Assembly: GCA_017959525.1 (NCBI GenBank)
Contig: JAGDAL010000038.1
Location: 1-8,279, forward strand
DNA: 8,279 bases
Source of the DNA: Lachnospiraceae bacterium
GTDB taxonomy: Bacteria; Bacillota; Clostridia; Lachnospirales; Lachnospiraceae
Direction of reading: 5' to 3'
In this document: positions 1-7,979 of the stretch, one piece after another
Numbering within the stretch: position 1 is the stretch's first letter
Layout of the letters: the number at the start of each line of letters is the position of its first letter
Position numbers and translations under genes: made by a program
Notes under the pieces: model-generated
Seen by the model: only the letters and a program-made list of their open reading frames with translations
Databases searched by the model: none
What the model was told of the DNA's origin: nothing

Positions 1-900
1 ATGACCAGGGAGAAGATTGTATCCTTCGATCCGGAGGATTACGTAGATGATGTGAAGGAGACCGTATCCAAGGTTCGTCATCGCGACTTCCCAATCCTGG
101 ATGAGGATTACCATTACATTGGTATGTTCTCCCGTCGTAATTTGTTGAATCCGGAGAAGAAGAAGGTGATTCTTGTTGATCACAACGAGAAGAGCCAGGC
201 AGTTGACGGAATCCATGATGCAGAGATTCTTGAGATCATCGATCACCATAAGTTAGGAAGTCTGGAGACCATTCAACCGATTTACTTCCGTAATCAGCCG
301 GTGGGATGCTGTTCTACCATCGTTGCTATGATGTACGATGAGAAGAAGGCACCGATGGAACCGCATATTGCAGGTCTGTTGTTATCTGCAATTCTTTCCG
401 ATACTTTGATGTTCCGTTCTCCAACCTGTACACAGGTGGATATTAAGACCGCTAAGAAGTTGGCGAAGATTGCGGGCGTTGATTATGAAGAGCTGGCGAT
501 GTCTATGTTTGAGGCCGGCAGTAACTTCAACGGACGTACCACAGAGCAGATTTTCTATCAGGATTTTAAGTCTTTCAATTTGGAAGACATTACATTTGGT
601 GTTTCTCAGGTCAGTGCCGTTTCCGAGAAGCAGTTGGCTGCCATCTCTGATGACTTACAGACCTACTTAGAGAAGGTATTGAAGGAACGTAATCTGGATA
701 TGGTATTCATTATGCTTACGGATATCTTAGACCAGAAGACCCGCCTCTTATTCGCAGGACATGATGCAGAGACCGTTGCGAGACGTGCCTTCCATCAGGA
801 GAATAAGACGGCAGAGAAGATTATTGTGCCGGGACTTGTATCACGTAAGAAGCAGTTAATTCCTGCAGTGATCGAGACCTTGCAGGCAATGGCGGAGTAA
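1..900 (+). CDS. CBS-domain manganese-dependent inorganic pyrophosphatase (family II), 5'-truncated by window edge
   Basis: Hydrolyses cytosolic pyrophosphate to phosphate, pulling biosynthetic reactions forward; the CBS domains of this subfamily bind adenine nucleotides and tune activity. Visible here (numbering from base 1): the end of a CBS repeat at about 1-50 (DFPILDED, then IGMFSRRNLL), the DHH-phosphoesterase part with VDHNE at 59-63 and the DHH metal-binding motif at 81-83, ILSDT at 131-135, and a DHHA2 domain closing with the substrate-binding SRKKQ at 281-285. Family members with CBS domains are well over 400 residues and begin with a metal-binding segment that precedes the CBS pair. 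That part is missing, so the ATG at base 1 is almost certainly an internal methionine and the real start lies upstream. It ends in TAA three bases before the next gene, whose ribosome binding site lies in its last codons. Family assignment is firm; no gene symbol is settled. Confidence 0.93.
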   Translation: MTREKIVSFDPEDYVDDVKETVSKVRHRDFPILDEDYHYIGMFSRRNLLNPEKKKVILVDHNEKSQAVDGIHDAEILEIIDHHKLGSLETIQPIYFRNQPVGCCSTIVAMMYDEKKAPMEPHIAGLLLSAILSDTLMFRSPTCTQVDIKTAKKLAKIAGVDYEELAMSMFEAGSNFNGRTTEQIFYQDFKSFNLEDITFGVSQVSAVSEKQLAAISDDLQTYLEKVLKERNLDMVFIMLTDILDQKTRLLFAGHDAETVARRAFHQENKTAEKIIVPGLVSRKKQLIPAVIETLQAMAE

Positions 901-903
901 TGT

Positions 904-1503
904 ATGGCAAAACAGGAATGGAAGCCGGGGAATATGGTATATCCCCTTCCGGCAGTGCTTGTCACCTGTCGGGATGAGAAGGGCAAAGATAATATTTTTA
1001 CTGTGGCTTGGACAGGAACCATCAACACCAATCCACCGATGGTCTATATCTCTGTACGACCGGAGCGGTACTCCTATGAGATGATTCGCTCCACCAAGGA
1101 ATTTGTCATCAATCTGACGACGAAGGAATTGGCCTGGGCCACAGACTTCTGTGGTGTGAACAGTGGTCGGGATCTGGATAAGTTCGAACGTTGCAAGCTC
1201 CACAAGGAAGAGGCTTCCGTTGTGAAGGCACCGCTTCTGGCGGAGAGCCCGGTGAATATCGAATGTCGTGTGACGGAAGAGAAGAAGCTGGGAAGCCACA
1301 GCATGTTCATGGCCAAGGTGGTATCGGTACATGCGGATGAAGCGTATATGGATGAGAAGGGTAGATTCTCATTTGCTAAGGCAAAACCAATCGTATATTC
1401 CCATGGGGAATACTATCGTCTGGGGGAGAAGCTGGGTACCTTTGGGTACTCCGTGAAGAAGAAGGGGAAAAAGAAAGGCAAGAAGCCTTCCAAGAAACAT
1501 TGA
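904..1503 (+). CDS. Flavin reductase-like, FMN-binding split-barrel protein
   Basis: Belongs to the flavin reductase-like/FMN-binding split-barrel family, cytosolic proteins that hold FMN and reduce flavin or another acceptor with NAD(P)H; the true substrate cannot be read from sequence. Family marks are the N-terminal YPLPAVLVTC (13-22), NIFTVAWTGTI (30-40), NPPMVYISVRPERYSY (43-58), EFVINL (66-71) and CGVNSGRDLDKF (83-94), followed by a beta-rich second half. At 199 residues it is a typical length. The start at 904 is supported by GGAG at 894-897, six bases away and inside the end of the pyrophosphatase gene. The last 15 residues (185-199) contain ten lysines, a basic tail beyond the conserved fold. 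Its TGA is followed almost at once by the phosphopantetheinyl transferase gene, so the two are likely co-translated. Family confidence is high, function low. Confidence 0.88.
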   Translation: MAKQEWKPGNMVYPLPAVLVTCRDEKGKDNIFTVAWTGTINTNPPMVYISVRPERYSYEMIRSTKEFVINLTTKELAWATDFCGVNSGRDLDKFERCKLHKEEASVVKAPLLAESPVNIECRVTEEKKLGSHSMFMAKVVSVHADEAYMDEKGRFSFAKAKPIVYSHGEYYRLGEKLGTFGYSVKKKGKKKGKKPSKKH

Positions 1504-1505
1504 TT

Positions 1506-2273
1506 ATGACAGAACCATTACAGGAAGTTGTAATTCTATATTGTGATACCAATGCATTATCGCAGGAGCAAATCCGGCATATGGAAGAGGCGATTAGCGA
1601 CGGCCGTAAGGCCAGACTTCGTCCATCCATGAGTGCCGCGAAGCGCCTGCAGCATATCGCGGCAGGCTATCTGTTGGAACTCTATCTGAAGAGGAACGGA
1701 TACCCTGCCGTTTTTTCTTATGAGAAGTATCCTAGCGGCAAACCCTATCTGGTGTTTGCGGACGGAACCTGGGCTCCGCATTTTTCCTTAAGTCACAGCG
1801 GAACCAAGGTCATCTGCGCCATCAGCTCTCGGCCGGTGGGGATAGATATTGAGGATAAGGGGTACGGAGATGCGACAAAAGAGGCCAAGGCGCGGATGGA
1901 GCGCATCGGACAGCGGTTCATCACGGAATCGGAACAGCGCTATCTAGCAGCCCATCCGGAGGAGTTCTTCGGCATCTGGACTTATAAGGAAGCCATGGCC
2001 AAAGCCTATGACGAACCACTGACAGAAGTCTTCGCAACTTACGATTTTGCGAATGTACGCGAAAAAATCCAAGATGTGGATTTGTCACAAGGGGAAGCGG
2101 TGGAAGACCATATCTTTTTGGTAAAAACTTCTATTCAAGTTGAACGTGAATGCATTTCAACTATAAAAGGTGAAAATTCCTTCACGGATGAGGCGAAAAA
2201 TGATGGGCTCTATCGGCTTGCAAACGCCCAGTTTGTGGGGTTCTTGGTTGACAAAGAATCCAAAGAAAGCTAG
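1506..2273 (+). CDS. Sfp-type 4'-phosphopantetheinyl transferase
   Basis: Transfers 4'-phosphopantetheine from CoA to a serine on carrier proteins (acyl, peptidyl or aryl carrier proteins); cytosolic and Mg-dependent. Motifs numbered from ATG 1506: SGKPYL (77-82), FSLSHSG (93-99), GIDIED (112-117) with probable Mg ligands D114 and E116, and FGIWTYKEAMAKAYDE (155-170) with the third acidic ligand E162. The residues after WTYKEA lack the glycine often seen there. The frame is also open from TTG 1500, which overlaps the previous stop; I prefer ATG 1506, although neither start has a good ribosome binding site and coupling to the upstream gene is likely. At 255 residues it is slightly long. The tail after about residue 200 is hydrophilic, looks poorly conserved, and is more AT-rich than the rest of the gene; it may double as control DNA for ilvN. 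It could serve a secondary-metabolite or fatty-acid carrier; no synthase gene is in view. Confidence 0.9.
   Translation: MTEPLQEVVILYCDTNALSQEQIRHMEEAISDGRKARLRPSMSAAKRLQHIAAGYLLELYLKRNGYPAVFSYEKYPSGKPYLVFADGTWAPHFSLSHSGTKVICAISSRPVGIDIEDKGYGDATKEAKARMERIGQRFITESEQRYLAAHPEEFFGIWTYKEAMAKAYDEPLTEVFATYDFANVREKIQDVDLSQGEAVEDHIFLVKTSIQVERECISTIKGENSFTDEAKNDGLYRLANAQFVGFLVDKESKES
2134..2185 (+). promoter_or_regulatory. Cluster of dyads with a possible upstream promoter, inside the 3' end of the PPTase gene
   Basis: Three symmetric elements lie close together: TTCAA-G-TTGAA (2134-2144), AGTTGAA-N11-TTCAACT (2138-2144 with 2156-2162) and GTGAA-N6-TTCAC (2170-2174 with 2181-2185). TTGAAC at 2140-2145 and TATAAA at 2162-2167 are 16 bp apart and could be a promoter (4/6 and 5/6 matches to consensus). 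The patch is more AT-rich than the rest of the gene. It might control the ilvNC unit that begins about 130 bases downstream. TGAAAATT at 2171-2178 resembles half of a CodY box, but the other half is absent. All of this is pattern-based and may be coincidental within coding DNA. Confidence 0.25.
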
Positions 2274-2276
2274 TAT
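2248..2276 (+). promoter_or_regulatory. Candidate sigma-A promoter for ilvN-ilvC
   Basis: A perfect -35 hexamer TTGACA (2248-2253) is followed after exactly 17 bp by TAGTAT (2271-2276, 4/6 match to TATAAT). The -10 overlaps the TAG stop codon of the phosphopantetheinyl transferase gene. Transcription would begin near 2283, giving a 5' leader of about 30 bases that contains the ilvN ribosome binding site AAAGAGG (2297-2303). It would uncouple ilvNC from the upstream housekeeping cluster. The -10 is imperfect, so this is a reasonable prediction only. Confidence 0.4.
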
Positions 2277-2312
2277 GAAATTGTTGTTGAAAGAAGAAAG
2301 AGGTTACTTAAT

Positions 2313-3862
<1,550 letters not shown>

Positions 3863-3870
3863 GATTTTAC

Positions 3871-3917
3871 AAAAGAGAGGTTGCTTGGCCCGAGAGGGCG
3901 GGCGGCCTCTCTTTTTT
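3871..3917 (+). terminator. Rho-independent terminator after ilvC
   Basis: The arm AAAAGAGAGG (3871-3880) pairs perfectly with CCTCTCTTTT (3906-3915). Between them a GC-rich inner hairpin, GCCC-GAGA-GGGC (3888-3899), with G-U pairs and one bulge connects to the outer stem, so most of the element can fold as one long hairpin. It is followed directly by T6 (3912-3917). It begins nine bases after the ilvC stop and ends the ilvNC transcript. The complementary A-run upstream of the 5' arm could give some reverse-strand function, but no convergent gene exists here. Confidence 0.92.
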
Positions 3918-3951
3918 ATGCCTATAGGCTGGAGCGTGAACCACAAGTTTA

Positions 3952-3980
3952 TTTCTTTTGGGTAGCAAAATTGCTATAAT
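3952..3980 (+). promoter_or_regulatory. Extended -10 sigma-A promoter of the membrane protein/Hsp70 unit
   Basis: TGCTATAAT (3972-3980) is a perfect extended -10 (TG-N-TATAAT). The -35 region at 17 bp spacing is TTTCTT (3952-3957), a poor match, which is common when an extended -10 is present. Transcription would begin about 3987, giving a leader of about 30 bases that holds the ribosome binding site AAGGGGAG (4004-4011), seven bases before ATG 4019. It sits between the ilvC terminator and the next gene, exactly where a promoter is needed. Confidence 0.7.
3963..3976. promoter_or_regulatory. Candidate operator: 14-bp perfect dyad over the -10
   Basis: TAGCAA-AA-TTGCTA is a perfect inverted repeat with 6-bp arms and a 2-bp centre. 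It covers the spacer and the first bases of the TATAAT box, so a dimeric regulator bound here would block RNA polymerase. It is too short and AT-rich to be a convincing terminator and has no T-run after it. I cannot name the regulator, and no regulator gene is in the window. Confidence 0.35.
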
Positions 3981-4018
3981 CAACCTTGGAGTATTAGAAC
4001 GAAAAGGGGAGAAAACAC

Positions 4019-5002
4019 ATGTCTGATCGTATCGAAATCTTAGAAGAACGTATCAAAGACCTTGAAGCTCGTGTCCGTATTCTGGAAGGGAAGGAGGCAC
4101 CGGTACAGACCAATGCACCGGTACAACCGGAAGAAGTTGTGCGCCCACAGCGGGTAGCTCCGGCACCGCCTCCGATGACGCCTCCTATGGTACCGACGTA
4201 CGAGTATGCGAAGGTGGCACAACCACAAACACCGCCACCTTCGGCAGGTCCGGCACCGCAATTCTATGCGACACCGGAGCAGGCTGCAGCTTCACAGAAA
4301 GCAGCCCAGCAGCGGAAGGAAGGAATGGAGACGTTTGTGGGCAAGAATCTCATGGGAATCTTGGCTTCCGTATTGGTGTTCATCGGATTGATTCTGTTCG
4401 CCATTCTTTTGATTCCACATTTAACCGACACCATCAAGATGGTTGCGATGTATGGATTCAGCTTTGCTTTGACCGGCGTGTCCTTATATCTGCTGCGTAA
4501 AAAAGAGAATGCCTTGCTGTTGTCCTTAAGCGGATGCGGCATGGGTGCGATTTTTATATCCTTGTTTGTGACCTATACCTACTTCCATGTCATTGATATG
4601 GTACCGCTGTATCTGCTTTTGGCTGTATGGACCGTTGGTAGCTGTTATTTGTCCGGCAAGTTCTCCTGGCTGTTCCAGGTCATCGGTGAAGTAGGCGTGT
4701 TTATTGCCTGCGTTCTTGGTATGAGCGTGATTGACCGAAACGATATGGATGAGATGATTCCGGGGTTAATGGCATTCTTCATTATCGGAAGCGGCATCTT
4801 CCTTTTTACCAAGAAGAAGGACTTGAAGGACCGGCTCATCACGGATGTATTTGAAGTGGTGAATGTGACTACCATGTCCATGTTGCTGTCCGGTTACTTC
4901 TCTGTGACCTATCGTAGCTGGTATGAGCAGATGGACGGAGACCGGATACTGCTCTTGGCAGTCCTTGCGTTCCTGGCATTCATCATTGGACTTGTGACAT
5001 AG
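4019..5002 (+). CDS. DUF2339-like polytopic membrane protein, N-terminal part (ends at in-frame TAG)
   Basis: Resembles the DUF2339 family of large multi-pass membrane proteins of unknown function. Residues 1-24 form a short charged coiled coil (IEILEERIKDLEARVRILEG). Residues 26-84 are a proline-, alanine- and glutamine-rich linker with an APVQ repeat, and an amphipathic stretch follows (about 85-104). ETFVGKNLMGILASVLVFIG (104-123) begins the membrane part and matches the family's 'GKN..' entry into the first helix. I count about eight hydrophobic segments: roughly 111-133, 138-158, 166-186, 192-212, 214-236, 247-265, 275-295 and 309-326. The coiled coil and linker probably face the cytoplasm. 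AAGGGGAG at 4004-4011 supports ATG 4019. Translation stops at TAG 5000-5002 straight after the eighth segment, but the same frame continues open to 6235. I read this as the front half of one gene of about 738 codons; see the composite entry. Confidence 0.75.
   Translation: MSDRIEILEERIKDLEARVRILEGKEAPVQTNAPVQPEEVVRPQRVAPAPPPMTPPMVPTYEYAKVAQPQTPPPSAGPAPQFYATPEQAAASQKAAQQRKEGMETFVGKNLMGILASVLVFIGLILFAILLIPHLTDTIKMVAMYGFSFALTGVSLYLLRKKENALLLSLSGCGMGAIFISLFVTYTYFHVIDMVPLYLLLAVWTVGSCYLSGKFSWLFQVIGEVGVFIACVLGMSVIDRNDMDEMIPGLMAFFIIGSGIFLFTKKKDLKDRLITDVFEVVNVTTMSMLLSGYFSVTYRSWYEQMDGDRILLLAVLAFLAFIIGLVT
4097..4125 (+). repeat. Short in-frame direct repeat in the proline-rich linker
   Basis: GCACCGGTACA occurs at 4097-4107 and again at 4115-4125, a period of 18 bases or six codons. 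It encodes a repeated APVQ in the linker after the coiled coil. This is ordinary low-complexity linker duplication with no sign of mobility. Confidence 0.6.
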
Positions 5003-5035
5003 CAGATTCATCGGTTTGCTACGGAACACAAAGAG

Positions 5036-6235
5036 ATGGAGTTGCTTTTTGGCTTACTCTACTTTGGGAATCTGATTTTTGTATTGAAAAGCTTATATGA
5101 AGAAAGCCTGTGGATGTACGGCGTATGGCTGGCGTTGGGATTGTTCCTCTATGGGGTGCTTTCTGTCATTACCGAGGACCGTTTCATTTGTAAGGAAATC
5201 TGGCGCGGTATTTGTGTGGTCATAATGCTGTTTGTCCTCGTTAATATTACACTAAATGAAGAGAAGCCTTTGATGAGCGTTCTTTTGTTTGCAGCAGCAA
5301 GCATCCTGTTCTTAGGTTATGGCTATCTTCGTAAGGATCGATTCAGCAGGGTATCCGGCTTCATTTTCTATGCCATGGGAATGGCGGGAAGCTTAAGCGA
5401 TATCAACGGTGGCAAGAACTGGGAGACCATTCTTACAAGTGCTGTATACCTGGTGTTATTGTATGCTATCGGCCTTGGGATATATCTATGGATGAAGAGG
5501 CACCGGGAAGACTATCATATGGCATCCAAGATTACGGTACATTTGGTGTTGATTCTTGCAATCAGCACTTGTGCGAAATACTTGTTGCCGATTGATTCGG
5601 ATATCAGATTATTGTTGATCTGGATTTTGGTATCCGCTATGAATATTGCTGTTGCAAAAACAACGTTTGCTAACAACTGGAAGACGGGAGCGAAGGAGCC
5701 GGCCTTCTGGTGGGTCACCTATGTGTTAAATGCCATTTGTATCACGGTGGGATTCTCACAGATTGCGGATGGCTACATGGAGACCTGGATTCGTCTGATT
5801 GCCATTGTTGTTACCGTTGGTCTGTGCTCAGTATTTACTCTGACCCAGCTTCGCAGTCATTCTGCACTGGCTAAGAACCCATTGGTACCGGAACTGTTTG
5901 TCAGCGCGAAGTATTGCCTGGTGTTGGTATTTGTTTTATCTGAGATGGGTGTGATGGATTATGTGGCGGATATTATTACCTTGGTTTTTGCCATCGGCTG
6001 CATTGTTGTAGGCTTCTATATCCGCAAGAAGGGTATGCGCCTCTTTGGACTTGGCTTATCCATCATCGCCATGGTGAAGCTGATTTTGATTGATATCTAT
6101 TATGATAATTCCGCTGCAAGAGCAGGCAGCTTCATTGTCTGCGGTATGCTGTGTTTTGGAATCAGCGCCCTGTACACGTATGTAGATAAACGCATGAAAA
6201 AAGAAGAACTTACAGAAAAGAGTAATACATTATGA
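5036..6235 (+). CDS. DUF2339-like polytopic membrane protein, C-terminal part (after in-frame TAG)
   Basis: Continuation of the DUF2339-like membrane protein in the same frame as the 4019-5002 part. If translated on its own from ATG 5036 it is 399 residues with about fourteen hydrophobic segments, from MELLFGLLYFGNLIF at the very start to about 365-382. The segment GFYIRKKGMRLFGLGLSI (326-343), leading into AMVKLILIDI (345-354), resembles the conserved end of the family, and a short charged tail (KRMKKEELTEK) closes it. No proper ribosome binding site precedes 5036: AAAGAG abuts the ATG and only GGAA at 5023-5026 is at usable distance. Independent initiation would therefore be inefficient unless coupled to termination at 5002, 33 bases upstream. 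The stop TGA overlaps the Hsp70 start (ATGA at 6232-6235), linking the two genes translationally. Function is unknown; a membrane partner for the chaperone is a guess from context. Confidence 0.72.
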   Translation: MELLFGLLYFGNLIFVLKSLYEESLWMYGVWLALGLFLYGVLSVITEDRFICKEIWRGICVVIMLFVLVNITLNEEKPLMSVLLFAAASILFLGYGYLRKDRFSRVSGFIFYAMGMAGSLSDINGGKNWETILTSAVYLVLLYAIGLGIYLWMKRHREDYHMASKITVHLVLILAISTCAKYLLPIDSDIRLLLIWILVSAMNIAVAKTTFANNWKTGAKEPAFWWVTYVLNAICITVGFSQIADGYMETWIRLIAIVVTVGLCSVFTLTQLRSHSALAKNPLVPELFVSAKYCLVLVFVLSEMGVMDYVADIITLVFAIGCIVVGFYIRKKGMRLFGLGLSIIAMVKLILIDIYYDNSAARAGSFIVCGMLCFGISALYTYVDKRMKKEELTEKSNTL

Positions 6236-7977
6236 TCGTAGGAATCGATTTAGGAACCACCAATTCCTTGGTGAGTGCATGGACAAACGAGGGAATTACC
6301 ATGATTCCCAACGAATTAGGAGAATACTTAACCCCATCGGTGGTAAGCTTCGATGCAGATGGCACCACCTATGTGGGTGCGGTAGCCAAGGAACGACTGG
6401 TAACCCATGCTATGAGTACCTTCCAGGAGTTCAAGCGGGATATGGGAAGCAAGACGGAGTACAAGGCCTTTGATAAGACCTATACGGCGACGGATCTATC
6501 CGCGCTGGTACTTCGTCAGTTAAAAAAGGACGCAGAAAAGTTCTTAGGGGAACCGGTCAATGAAGTTATCATCAGTGTTCCTGCGTATTTTACGGACGAG
6601 CAGCGTGCAGCTACCCGTAATGCGGGCCTGATTGCAGGCTTGCACGTAAATCGCCTGGTGAACGAGCCATCTGCCGCAGCCTTGTATTATCACTCCCGCC
6701 ATATGGAGGATGCGGAGCAGTACCTGGTGTTCGATTTCGGTGGTGGAACCTTGGATGTAACCTTGGTGGATGCCTTCGAGAACATCATTGAGATTCAGGG
6801 CATTTCCGGAGACAACCATTTGGGTGGCGCGGATTTTAACCATGTGATTGCATTGGAAATCTGCAAGCAGAACAACATGGATTTGCAGAGTCTGACCGAT
6901 ATGCAGCGTGCGCAGGTCTATCGCCATGCAGAAGAAGTGAAGATGAAGTTATCCGGAGCCAATGAAGTCAGCGAGGACTTTTTCATCCATCAGGAGGGCG
7001 GTCAGTTGCGGATGCACGTATCCATGGATACCCAGCGTCTCATTGACATCTCTTCTGAGATTTTCAGTCGCCTGACCATTGTACTAAAGCGGTTATTGAA
7101 TCAGGCCGGCAGTGTGTCCAAGGATGACATTGCAGGCGTTATCATGGTGGGTGGATCTTCCAAGATGCCGGCAGTTCGCACCTATCTCTATACCTTGTTT
7201 GGAGACAAGCTGTTGTACGATGAGAACCCGGATGAGATTGTTTGCCGTGGTGCAGGATGTGCAGCGGGTATTCAGCAGCGCAGCGACGGCGCGAAGGATT
7301 TGATTCTGACGGATATTTGTCCGTTCACCCTGGGCGTGAAGATTCAGGGAGATATTATGTCTCCGATCATTCATCGCAACGAAGTATTGCCTTGCAGCCG
7401 CACGGAGACCTATTCGACCGTTCGCGATAGGCAGACGGAGCTTAGATTTGCTATCTATCAGGGTGAATTCCATCAGGCCAGCAAGAACAAGTTGCTGCAT
7501 ACCATCAATCTGAAAATTCCGCCGAAGCCGGCTGGAGAGGTGTTTGTGCATGTGACCTTCGCATACGACATCAACGGTATTTTTGCCATTGAGCTGAATT
7601 CTCCGTATATTGAGAATGCTGTGCGGGAAGAAATCATGAATACCATCGGACTCTCCGAGGAGGAGATTGCCAGACGCAAAGCCCGCCTGGAAGCACTTCG
7701 GTATGAGCACGGCCACTACAACCTACGCATGGAGATGGTAATCAATCATGCGGAGCGTCTGTATGCGGAGTGTAATAGGGAGCAACAGGAATATCTGGCC
7801 CGTTACTTGGATACCCTGCGTCATTACCTGGCACTTGGGGATACGGCCAGTGCCAAGGGCGTGGCAGACAAGCTAAATGCCTTGATGGAATTTATTGAGA
7901 AAAACATGTTCCGCTTCGATGACCGAGATGCAAATCTTTGGGAGCAATACTTGGAACATGATAACGGGGAAGTATAA
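6232..7977 (+). CDS. hscC: HscC-type Hsp70 chaperone (DnaK family)
   Basis: An ATP-driven Hsp70 of the specialised HscC branch rather than the housekeeping DnaK. The actin-like ATPase domain covers about 1-350: GIDLGTTNSLV (4-14), FKRDMG (67-72) with catalytic-type K68, VISVPAYFTDEQR (113-125), NEPSAAA (144-150), FDFGGGTLDVTL (167-178), GGADFN (198-203) and MVGGSSKMP (305-313). The linker and start of the substrate domain, LILTDICPFTLGV (357-369), followed by SPIIHRNEVLP and SRTETYSTV, closely match E. coli HscC as I recall it, as do AIYQGE and FAYDINGIF later. Residues 475-581 form a short helical lid. At 581 residues it is shorter than DnaK (about 610-640) and near HscC. GAAAAGAG (6215-6222) lies nine bases before ATG 6232, which overlaps the preceding stop. 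No GrpE or DnaK-operon genes are nearby. The client is unknown; neighbours suggest membrane-associated work with the J-like protein downstream. Confidence 0.9.
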   Translation: MIVGIDLGTTNSLVSAWTNEGITMIPNELGEYLTPSVVSFDADGTTYVGAVAKERLVTHAMSTFQEFKRDMGSKTEYKAFDKTYTATDLSALVLRQLKKDAEKFLGEPVNEVIISVPAYFTDEQRAATRNAGLIAGLHVNRLVNEPSAAALYYHSRHMEDAEQYLVFDFGGGTLDVTLVDAFENIIEIQGISGDNHLGGADFNHVIALEICKQNNMDLQSLTDMQRAQVYRHAEEVKMKLSGANEVSEDFFIHQEGGQLRMHVSMDTQRLIDISSEIFSRLTIVLKRLLNQAGSVSKDDIAGVIMVGGSSKMPAVRTYLYTLFGDKLLYDENPDEIVCRGAGCAAGIQQRSDGAKDLILTDICPFTLGVKIQGDIMSPIIHRNEVLPCSRTETYSTVRDRQTELRFAIYQGEFHQASKNKLLHTINLKIPPKPAGEVFVHVTFAYDINGIFAIELNSPYIENAVREEIMNTIGLSEEEIARRKARLEALRYEHGHYNLRMEMVINHAERLYAECNREQQEYLARYLDTLRHYLALGDTASAKGVADKLNALMEFIEKNMFRFDDRDANLWEQYLEHDNGEV

Positions 7978-7979
7978 CC

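Larger units (their letters stand above)
4019..6235 (+). pseudogene. Composite DUF2339-like gene interrupted by one in-frame TAG (codon 328)
   Basis: The reading frame from 4019 to 6235 is continuous apart from TAG at 5000-5002. The eleven codons between the stop and the next ATG (5036) are all sense codons and encode a plausible charged loop (QIHRFATEHKE) joining two membrane helices. The second ATG has only a weak GGAA (5023-5026) upstream. The whole product, about 738 residues, fits the usual size of DUF2339 proteins, whereas neither half does. The simplest readings are a recent nonsense mutation (for example CAG to TAG or TAT to TAG) or a sequencing error. Read-through or expression as two pieces is possible, since the break falls in a loop and leaves helices whole. 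Codon use and frame look otherwise undamaged, so any inactivation is recent. Confidence 0.65.

Noticed and set aside
1..3. ATG at base 1 as the true start of the pyrophosphatase gene
   Set aside because: The protein would begin within a CBS domain and lack the N-terminal metal-binding part needed for activity, so the gene must extend upstream of the window.
856..1332. 158-codon open frame on the - strand across the pyrophosphatase/flavin reductase junction
   Set aside because: It overlaps two well-supported + strand genes and shows no family motif; the product looks like random composition.
1500..1505. TTG start for the phosphopantetheinyl transferase, overlapping the preceding stop
   Set aside because: Possible, but an ATG two codons later is the simpler start and neither site has a distinguishing ribosome binding site.
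2161..2185. Possible CodY box around TGAAAATT upstream of ilvN
   Set aside because: Only about nine of fifteen positions fit the consensus and the left half is missing, so I do not call a site; it is mentioned only as a weak resemblance.
2274..2312. T-box or classical attenuator ahead of ilvN
   Set aside because: The gap is only 39 bases. There is no T-box signature (no AGGGTGGNACCGCG-like element) and no terminator hairpin with a T-run.
7093..7716. 207-codon open frame on the - strand inside the Hsp70 gene
   Set aside because: It lies opposite a strongly conserved HscC-type coding region, has no recognisable domain and no ribosome binding site that I can see; it is a shadow of the + strand codon pattern.
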